Source: Bacteroidia bacterium | GTDB taxonomy: Bacteria; Bacteroidota; Bacteroidia; Bacteroidales; BM520 | Direction: 5' to 3' | NCBI GenBank assembly: GCA_009930445.1 | Contig: RZYD01000038.1 | Location: 1-13,674 of the forward strand | Length of the DNA stretch: 13,674 nt | Shown: positions 8,388 to 13,674 of the stretch, one piece after another | Layout: each line of letters opens with the position of its first letter | Position numbering within the stretch: the first letter of the stretch is position 1 | Position numbers and translations under genes: made by a program | Notes under the pieces: generated by a model | Told to the model about the DNA's origin: nothing | Database searches by the model: none | What the model saw: the letters and a program-made list of their open reading frames with translations, nothing else

Positions 8388-9062
8388 ATGCCAGCAAAAA
8401 TCAGGTTACAAAGACATGGTAAAAAGGGTCAACCCTTTTATCACATTGTCGTAGCGGATGGTCGTGCACCTCGTGATGGGAAGTTTATTGAAAAGATTGG
8501 CACTTATAATCCACTTACAAAACCGGCAGAGATTAATCTCGACTTCGACAAAGCACTAACATGGCTCAGGAATGGGGCACAGCCCACCGACACGGTGAGA
8601 TCACTGCTTTCCTTCAAAGGAGTAATGTACAAAAACCACCTGCTTAAAGGGGTGGCAAAAAAGGCATTGACCGAACTTGAAGCCGAAGCAAAATTCAACA
8701 AATGGCTTGAAGAAAAAACAGCCAAAATCCAGCAGGCCGGAAAAGAAAACGATCTTCAGAAAAGAGAAGAATTGAAAAAAGCCCTCGCAGTGGAAAAAGA
8801 AATTAATGAAAAACGGGCGGCTGAAATTTCAAAACGCCGGCAAGCAGAGATGGCAAAACTGGAGTCTGCAGCCAAAGCAGCAGCAGCAGAAGCTAAAGCA
8901 GCCATTGATGGCGTAGAAGAGACAGAGGAAGAAGAAATAGTCGTGGAAACAGAAGAAATTCAGGCTGAAGTTACGGAAAACAAAGAAAAAACAACAGAAA
9001 ATCAACCTGTTGAAGAAACTCCGGCAGAAGAGACCTCTACAAAAGAGACTCCGGCAGAATAA
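8388..9062 (+). CDS. rpsP: 30S ribosomal protein S16 with long acidic C-terminal extension
   Basis: S16 is a primary-assembly protein of the 30S subunit. Residues 1-80 are the conserved S16 domain: MPAKIRLQRHGKKGQPFYHIV, then ADGRAPRDGKFIEKIGTYNP and the WLRNGAQPTDTV strand-turn. The start is the ATG at 8388, because MPAKIRLQ is the family N-terminus; the frame stays open upstream, but those codons show no S16 similarity and lie in the likely 5' leader. E. coli S16 has only 82 residues, while this product has 224. The extra ~140 residues are a Lys/Glu/Ala-rich helix, probably coiled coil (about 92-173), and then a very acidic Glu/Thr/Pro tail ending in pentapeptides ETPAE-ETSTK-ETPAE. Extended S16 proteins are typical of Bacteroidota; the role of the extension is unknown to me. 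An intrinsic terminator follows. Confidence 0.96.
   Translation: MPAKIRLQRHGKKGQPFYHIVVADGRAPRDGKFIEKIGTYNPLTKPAEINLDFDKALTWLRNGAQPTDTVRSLLSFKGVMYKNHLLKGVAKKALTELEAEAKFNKWLEEKTAKIQQAGKENDLQKREELKKALAVEKEINEKRAAEISKRRQAEMAKLESAAKAAAAEAKAAIDGVEETEEEEIVVETEEIQAEVTENKEKTTENQPVEETPAEETSTKETPAE
9015..9059 (+). repeat. 15-bp tandem repeat in the 3' end of rpsP
   Basis: Three in-frame 15-bp units lie end to end: 9015-9029, 9030-9044 and 9045-9059. Units 1 and 3 are identical except for one base (GAAACTCCGGCAGAA and GAGACTCCGGCAGAA); the middle unit is diverged. They encode ETPAE, ETSTK and ETPAE at the extreme C-terminus of S16. Slippage or unequal crossing-over could change the copy number without disturbing the frame. 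Confidence 0.7.
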
Positions 9063-9097
9063 ATTTCTACTGAATTCATTCCTTACAAAAAAAATCA

Positions 9098-9127
9098 ACG
9101 GGCTGCAATTTGCGGCCCGTATTTTTT
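9098..9127 (+). terminator. Intrinsic terminator after rpsP
   Basis: ACGGGCTGC (9098-9106) pairs with GCGGCCCGT (9112-9120), giving a 9-bp GC-rich stem with one G-U pair and a 5-base loop. It is followed at once by ATTTTTT (9121-9127). It lies 36 bp past the rpsP stop and before rimM, so it should separate rpsP from rimM at least in part. It is the only convincing intrinsic terminator in the window. Confidence 0.85.
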
Positions 9128-9153
9128 AACCGGCTACTTCCTCCCATTTTTGC

Positions 9154-9161
9154 TATTTTTG
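9154..9161 (+). promoter_or_regulatory. Candidate -7 element for rimM
   Basis: TATTTTTG is a perfect TAnnTTTG match 18 bases upstream of the rimM ATG and downstream of the rpsP terminator. It would give a very short leader, about 12 nt. No TTTG -33 box is seen at the right distance. The terminator between rpsP and rimM makes a separate promoter here likely. Confidence 0.45.
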
Positions 9162-9179
9162 TTGTTCAACAGCATTACC

Positions 9180-9704
9180 ATGAATAAATCAGAAGCCATA
9201 CTCATCGGGAAGTTCGGAAAAACGACCGGAAATGAAGGCGATTTAACAGTCCATATCCGAAAAACTGCACCTCCATTTAATGAGAAAATCAACTTTGTTC
9301 ACGTCGATCTCGATTCGGGTGAACTTGTTCCCTACCCGGTAATCAACCTTTCGGGGACCACTGGTACAGTGAGGATAAAACTAGAATATTGCGAATCGGT
9401 AGAAGCCGCACATCAATTAACCGGAAAGGAACTTTTTCTGGAAAAAAATGAATTAACAGATACCGCAATAGAAGCAACCGACGTTTTTCAAATGATAGGC
9501 TGGCGGATTATTGAAGAAAAAGCAGGAATAATCGGTACTATTTTGGATATTATTGAAACTCCGGGACAGGATTTATTGCTGGTTGCCGGCGCAAAAGGGG
9601 ATATTTTTATTCCTGTGCATCCAGACCTTGTTGCCGACTTTGATGAGGAGTCAAAAACCCTTACAATGATACTGCCCACAGGGCTTGCTGACATCAATAA
9701 CTAA
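9180..9704 (+). CDS. rimM: Ribosome maturation factor RimM
   Basis: RimM binds the 30S head near protein S19 and helps 16S rRNA processing and late 30S assembly. The 174-residue product has the two expected domains. The N-terminal RimM barrel (about 1-85) contains IGKFGKTTGNEGDLTV. The C-terminal PRC barrel (about 97-174) contains MIGWRIIEE, IGTILDIIETPGQDLLLV, GDIFIPVHPDLV and the closing MILPTGL. The ATG at 9180 is chosen because MNKSEAILIGKFG is a standard RimM start; an in-frame ATG at 9150 would add ten hydrophobic residues and overlap the -7 element. RimM follows rpsP as in many bacteria, but a terminator intervenes. The usual trmD and rplS partners are not here; trmN6 follows after 5 bp instead. 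Confidence 0.95.
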   Translation: MNKSEAILIGKFGKTTGNEGDLTVHIRKTAPPFNEKINFVHVDLDSGELVPYPVINLSGTTGTVRIKLEYCESVEAAHQLTGKELFLEKNELTDTAIEATDVFQMIGWRIIEEKAGIIGTILDIIETPGQDLLLVAGAKGDIFIPVHPDLVADFDEESKTLTMILPTGLADINN

Positions 9705-9709
9705 CTATA

Positions 9710-10411
9710 GTGCAGGAATTTATATTTCAGCAGTTTGGAATTAACCACAGCAGAAGCAGTATGAAAGTGGGCACTGATGCCGTGTTACTGGGGGCTTTCG
9801 CTGATACGTCAGGTGCCTCCCAAATCCTGGAAATCGGAACGGGCTGCGGGATTATTTCTTTAATGCTGGCACAACGATCTAATGCACAAATCACAGCAAT
9901 CGACATCCATTACGAAAGTTTCGCTGAAGCCAGCGAAAACTTTGCTGCATCAAAATGGAGCAAAAGGCTTAAAGCTGTGCATGGAGATATCCGGGATCTG
10001 GCCGGATCGTACAACCTGATTGTCAGTAACCCTCCTTACTTTGCCAGATCGCTAAAAAGCCAGAATGAGAAGCGCAACTTTGCACGCCACAACGATAACC
10101 TTACCCCAAAAATACTTGCTGACGTTGTACAAAGACTACTTTTACCCCAAGGAATCTTTGTATGTGTTATTCCACATGATCAGTGTAATGATTTTCGCAC
10201 CCTATTTATGCAAAAAGAGCTATACCTCAGGGAAATGATTACCATCCGGCCTAAAGCCGGAAAAGAACCCAACAGATCGGTGCTTACCATAGGTTTTGAC
10301 AAGCCGGATCGTATCTGCCACAGGGAATTTATCATAAGAAATAATGAGAGCCAGTACACAGAGGAGTACAAGTCACTTACTGCCGGCTTTCACCCTGATT
10401 GCGTAAAATAA
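9710..10411 (+). CDS. trmN6: tRNA1(Val) (adenine(37)-N6)-methyltransferase
   Basis: This SAM-dependent enzyme (YfiC/TrmN6 family) methylates N6 of adenine 37 next to the anticodon of tRNA1(Val). The 233-residue Rossmann methyltransferase shows the family N-terminus FQQFGINHSRSSMKVGTDAVLLGAF, the SAM-binding motif I EIGTGCG (41-47), the acidic ribose contact D65 in ITAIDIHYES, GDIRD near 92-96, and the N6-adenine catalytic motif NPPY (107-110). The start is a GTG at 9710: an in-frame TAA at 9698-9700 closes the frame upstream and no ATG lies before the conserved N-terminus. It begins 5 bp after the rimM stop, so the two are almost certainly co-transcribed. Relatives of this fold methylate other RNAs or proteins, but the N-terminal motif favours TrmN6. 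Its 3' end faces the amylase gene across 26 bp. Confidence 0.92.
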   Translation: MQEFIFQQFGINHSRSSMKVGTDAVLLGAFADTSGASQILEIGTGCGIISLMLAQRSNAQITAIDIHYESFAEASENFAASKWSKRLKAVHGDIRDLAGSYNLIVSNPPYFARSLKSQNEKRNFARHNDNLTPKILADVVQRLLLPQGIFVCVIPHDQCNDFRTLFMQKELYLREMITIRPKAGKEPNRSVLTIGFDKPDRICHREFIIRNNESQYTEEYKSLTAGFHPDCVK

Positions 10412-10437
10412 AAGAAAGGATAAACCAGATCAACGGA

Positions 10438-13224
10438 TTATTTAACAATGATTTTATTTGATAAAATTTGATTATCAGCATATAAATAGAACATATACGA
10501 TCCCGGCCTAAGGTTTAAATCGTGGAGGTTGAAGGTCAGTTCATGAAGGCCGGAAGAGACATTTCCCTCCAGTAACAATCCTACCTCCCTGCCAGAGACA
10601 TCCGCAACAACCAATTTTATATCCTGCCGCTGTGGTAAATAAAATTCAACATGCAAATGATCGGAAACAGGATTTGGAAAGAGTGCTAAATTAAGATAAT
10701 CACCGGACGTGCGTGTTGTAATACCACTATGTAAACCGGGAGAGGTAAGGCGTGTATCTGTAAAAACATAATACGCACCACGGTCAATCGAAAGAGCCTC
10801 CTCTGTATTTTCCACATATAAAGAATCACCTGAAATATAATCATACCACCACCCTGTATCGTGAAAGGGTAAAACAGTACTTATTGCATTCAGCCCAAAA
10901 TTACCCGCAATAATCACATTTAAGTCCGGATGATTCACCCGAATTGTGCGAATATTGCCAGTAAGGTTCACACTGTAATCGATTTGATTAAACACCTGTT
11001 TATACTCCATTTTCAGATGGATTAAAGCGGCATAGATATCATAGAGAAATTTTCGGCGGTAGTCCTGATAATAATCCCATCGACTGGGTTTTACGCCGGT
11101 GCGGCCATTAAAATCAATCGAATAATCATATCCTCTTTCGCCAAACATCCAGATCATTTTTGGACCGGCGATTGGAATAAATAAGGCAGCTGCCAATTCC
11201 ATCCGACGCAGGGCTAATGTCGTATCCCGAAGGTTATAACCCGAAGAAGAGGTATTCGCATAATGGATATTCTCGTACATCAGGCGCTGCTCATCGTGAC
11301 TTTCCATATAACCCACCAGATGGGGGTTCACCCAACCACGGGCTTTGAAATCGATCCATGAAAAATTTGATGAAGCATTGATAAAACCTTTAGCCGCTTC
11401 ACTGTAGGCATAATTCATATTTCCCCAAAGCAACATCTGGCGCATTGACAGGGCATTTTCCTCTGTATTGGAGGCGAAATGCTCCAAAATAATATACGCA
11501 TCCTCAGCTATTTCATGAATAAATGACTCATAGTCGTTCCAGATAGCAATGCGCGATGCGTCGTACTGTCCCCAGAAACCCACGTCATCACCGGAGAAGG
11601 TTTGCGTAAATCCTTTCGACAAGTCGAAACGGAAACCATCCACATGGTATTCATCCAACCAGTGCTGCAGCACCCGCTTTGTAAAGGCTTTGGTTTGGGG
11701 ACTTTCATGGTTCATATCGTATCCGACATTATAAGGATGCATAGGATACTGATTAAACCAAGGATTATCGGAGGAAGGCACACGGGCCTCTTCGTCCCAG
11801 TATAGCCTCACCAATGGCGACTGTCCAAACTGATGATTGAGAACCATATCAATAATTACCGCAATACCGTTTTGATGGCAGAGGTCAATCAGCTCTTTCA
11901 GTTTATTTTTTGTACCATAAAATTTATCGGGGGCAAAATAAAAAGAAGGGTTATATCCCCAGCTAAGATTTCCTTCAAACTCATTCACTGGCATCAATTC
12001 AATGGCATTCACCCCCAGACCAAGGAGGTAATCAAAATTATCTATTACTCCCTGAATATTACGCTCTTCAGTAAAATCCCGGATCAACAATTCATAAATC
12101 ATAAGATCCTTGAGTTCGGGGCGGACAAACTCATTTATAATCCATTGATAGTCATCTTGTTGCGTCTGAAGCACACTCACGATATGTTCGGTATATCCTG
12201 AAGGATAAGGTTTAAGGTCAGGAAACGTTTCATTCGAAATATAAGCATCGTTCCAAGGGTCAAGCACCATTTCAGTGTAAGGATCAGCAATCCGTACTTC
12301 CCCATTAACATCGTATTGATACCCATACTGCGTGTTAGGATCAAGGTTTTCGAGTAAAATCCAGAAACGCTCCTCATCGGTACTTTTATACATATAAGAT
12401 TCAGGATTGATATTCCATTGATTAAAATCGCCCGGGACGAAGGCGAAATCCTTTCCCGGAGCATACAGGACCAGGCCGGCCGTAGTACTATCAATAATCG
12501 TAACCCCATCGTTCAGGGAAAAAGGAGGTTCAGCCACTTCAGGCAAGGGAATAGCGGTCATCTTAACCGAATCATAGGCACTTTCCTTTTCATTTGAAGC
12601 TTTAACAATGATCATCTTTTCATCCCAGGGATCAGCCACATCATCCACGTCGATCAAAATTGAAATGGGTGATTCATCAGACTCGTAAATCTTTTGCTGG
12701 TCGAGAAAGACTTCCAGCAAATCGGCTCCTGGGCTTGCAGCTTCAACCAACAACTGTTGATTCAGGAGAACAATCACCTCCTCCTGACCAGGAGTAGTAA
12801 TAAGCACAGAAAGCTCATCTGAAAATACGTTAATAAACAAATCAGATGACTGCGGGCTACCCGTAGAAGAGCGAAAGACAAAAGCGAGGCTAACCACTTT
12901 TTCACCATCAGCCACCGAATAAAATGTGCGGATATCCGGGGTTATTTCCAGTTTATAATGGGTTGCATCCAAGCGGGTCAACTGAGGCTGTATCGTATTA
13001 TTTCCCCAGTCGCCAATTACATGTTCCCATTGGGTTCCACCCTCAAGTAGTACACCGGTATGAGTATATAATACACCCGTATAACTTTCCAGAGGCGTAC
13101 CTTCAGCATTAAAATATATAGTTGCAGGAGCAGTCTCCACAGGAAATTCAGGATCACTCGTAACCTGAGCAAATAAACCGACTGCAAGCATCATACTTAA
13201 AAGAAAAAAAATAGAACGGATCAT
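10438..13224 (-). CDS. Secreted GH13 alpha-amylase-family glycosidase with T9SS sorting domain
   Basis: This is a predicted surface or secreted alpha-glucan-acting enzyme of 928 residues. From the ATG at 13224 it begins with a signal peptide (MIRSIFFLLSMMLAVGLFAQ). Two beta-sandwich segments follow (about 25-135, possibly carbohydrate-binding, and 135-230, Ig-like). Next is a CBM48/E-set-like module (about 250-330; FVPGDFNQWN). The GH13 barrel (about 375-740) has all four conserved regions: DMVLNH (459-464), GFRFD with nucleophile D534, the acid/base E581 in IILEH, and ESHDEQR with H643/D644. The last ~80 residues are a type A T9SS sorting domain (FPNP, VVADVSGREV, PGSYMFYLYA, ending KIIVK). 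Upstream ATGs at 13245 and 13266 would place residues before the signal peptide. The ESHDEQR motif resembles branching-enzyme-like amylases, so hydrolysis versus transglycosylation is unsettled. No SusC/SusD genes are adjacent. Confidence 0.9.
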   Translation of the reverse strand: MIRSIFFLLSMMLAVGLFAQVTSDPEFPVETAPATIYFNAEGTPLESYTGVLYTHTGVLLEGGTQWEHVIGDWGNNTIQPQLTRLDATHYKLEITPDIRTFYSVADGEKVVSLAFVFRSSTGSPQSSDLFINVFSDELSVLITTPGQEEVIVLLNQQLLVEAASPGADLLEVFLDQQKIYESDESPISILIDVDDVADPWDEKMIIVKASNEKESAYDSVKMTAIPLPEVAEPPFSLNDGVTIIDSTTAGLVLYAPGKDFAFVPGDFNQWNINPESYMYKSTDEERFWILLENLDPNTQYGYQYDVNGEVRIADPYTEMVLDPWNDAYISNETFPDLKPYPSGYTEHIVSVLQTQQDDYQWIINEFVRPELKDLMIYELLIRDFTEERNIQGVIDNFDYLLGLGVNAIELMPVNEFEGNLSWGYNPSFYFAPDKFYGTKNKLKELIDLCHQNGIAVIIDMVLNHQFGQSPLVRLYWDEEARVPSSDNPWFNQYPMHPYNVGYDMNHESPQTKAFTKRVLQHWLDEYHVDGFRFDLSKGFTQTFSGDDVGFWGQYDASRIAIWNDYESFIHEIAEDAYIILEHFASNTEENALSMRQMLLWGNMNYAYSEAAKGFINASSNFSWIDFKARGWVNPHLVGYMESHDEQRLMYENIHYANTSSSGYNLRDTTLALRRMELAAALFIPIAGPKMIWMFGERGYDYSIDFNGRTGVKPSRWDYYQDYRRKFLYDIYAALIHLKMEYKQVFNQIDYSVNLTGNIRTIRVNHPDLNVIIAGNFGLNAISTVLPFHDTGWWYDYISGDSLYVENTEEALSIDRGAYYVFTDTRLTSPGLHSGITTRTSGDYLNLALFPNPVSDHLHVEFYLPQRQDIKLVVADVSGREVGLLLEGNVSSGLHELTFNLHDLNLRPGSYMFYLYADNQILSNKIIVK

Positions 13225-13254
13225 AATGGCAAGATTTAATATCATTTTACAATA

Positions 13255-13262
13255 CGAATATA
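13255..13262 (-). promoter_or_regulatory. Weak -7 candidate for the amylase gene
   Basis: The minus strand reads TATATTCG, one base off TAnnTTTG, with no convincing -33 box. A start of transcription near 13248 would fit translation from the ATG at 13224 and would exclude the ATG at 13266. This is the best match in the upstream region but is weak. Confidence 0.25.
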
Positions 13263-13266
13263 ACAC

Positions 13267-13579
13267 ATAAACCTTTAAGCGGTTTGCTAAACGTGCATAA
13301 ATATCTGACTTTTTTAAAATTTAGAATAATTAAGAAAAATAAACTCAGACATAAATAGATTTCCTCTTTTTGAAAGCCCTACCCCGGTTTCATTCAAAAA
13401 TAACTCCAGTCGAAACCACTTCATCTAAAGCGCCACACCCGAACGCTTGACAAAAGCTAGCGATGATTTTGTACGAAAACAAAACAAGCCTGGTAATAAA
13501 CGGAAAGACTCCCCGGTTAATCCGGAGTAGTGGAATCCCTTTCAAAATAAGTCACAATCTTATCAAATTATTGATTTTT
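13267..13579. other. Non-coding AT-rich block upstream of the amylase gene
   Basis: About 310 bases lie between the amylase 5' end and the right 24-bp repeat. No frame here looks like a protein. The longest ATG-started plus frame found (13463-13588, 41 codons) has no recognisable motif and stops inside the repeat. The block contains one imperfect hairpin: ACTCC (13508-13512) and GGAGT (13524-13528) pair, extended by GG/CC (13515-13516 and 13522-13523) across a two-base bulge. No T-tract follows it on either strand. I recognise no RNA family, tRNA or riboswitch here. Confidence 0.4.
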
Positions 13580-13603
13580 AAATATTGAGTCCCCTCCGAA
13601 AAG
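13580..13603 (-). repeat. 24-bp repeat, right copy of the inverted pair
   Basis: This is an exact reverse complement of 74-97, lying 71 bases from the right edge. Sequence inward of the repeat (towards 13579) and outward (from 13604) differs from the corresponding flanks of the left copy. That pattern fits the two different ends of one insertion sequence, with the right-edge copy entered from its opposite terminus. The element itself is outside the window. Confidence 0.75.
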
Positions 13604-13609
13604 CGATAT

Positions 13610-13672
13610 TTATATTACACGAAGAAAATTGTAAAATGAGTTAAAATTCACCATGGAGAACAATTGGTAGTC
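13610..13672 (-). other. Possible C-terminal tail of a coding frame entering from the right edge
   Basis: On the minus strand a frame is open from the window edge (13672) to a TAA at 13612-13610. It covers 20 codons rich in aromatic residues (contains FSMVNFNSFYNFLRV). It stops 6 bp short of the 24-bp repeat, which is where a transposase commonly ends relative to its terminal repeat. Twenty open codons in AT-rich DNA can arise by chance and no motif identifies it. Confidence 0.2.
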
Positions 13673-13674
13673 AC

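Noticed and set aside
13463..13588. A 41-codon ATG-started frame upstream of the right repeat.
   Set aside because: No recognisable motif or start context, and it ends inside the repeat; expected by chance in this AT-rich stretch.
1..13674. CRISPR arrays, tRNA/rRNA genes, toxin-antitoxin pairs, defence or biosynthetic clusters.
   Set aside because: No regularly spaced repeats, tRNA cloverleaf signatures or relevant protein families were seen; nearly all sequence is accounted for by housekeeping genes and one amylase.

Overview
The window reads as chromosomal DNA of a member of the Bacteroidota, probably near the Bacteroidales/Marinilabiliales. Four things point there. Two open frames end in type IX secretion (T9SS) sorting domains. 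Several genes are preceded by the Bacteroidota -7 promoter element TAnnTTTG. Start codons lack Shine-Dalgarno sequences. Ribosomal protein S16 carries a long charged C-terminal extension. Base composition is moderately AT-rich and looks even across the genes.

Layout: the left edge (1-97) holds about 70 bases of unexplained sequence ending in a 24-bp repeat, followed by the 3' remnant of a gene for a T9SS-secreted protein (98-538). A minus-strand housekeeping block follows, in transcription order dnaE (replicative DNA polymerase), trxA (thioredoxin), a DUF58 protein and valS (valyl-tRNA synthetase). The dnaE-rpsP gap (8105-8387) is a divergent promoter region. On the plus strand lie rpsP (S16), an intrinsic terminator, rimM (30S maturation factor) and trmN6 (tRNA1(Val) A37 N6-methyltransferase). 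These form a small ribosome/tRNA cluster. Converging on it from the right is a large minus-strand gene for a secreted GH13 alpha-amylase-family enzyme with an N-terminal signal peptide and a C-terminal T9SS sorting domain. The last ~410 bases are non-coding apart from a possible coding tail at the very edge.

The genes are mostly conserved housekeeping functions. I see no CRISPR array, defence island, biosynthetic cluster or recognisable new system. The most unusual signal is structural: an exact 24-bp inverted repeat (74-97 and 13580-13603), about 71-73 bases from each end. The left copy abuts a decapitated T9SS gene. The right copy lies a few bases from the end of an open frame entering from the edge. 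The simplest reading is that both edges enter copies of one insertion sequence and that one copy truncated the T9SS gene. That is an inference; no transposase is visible.
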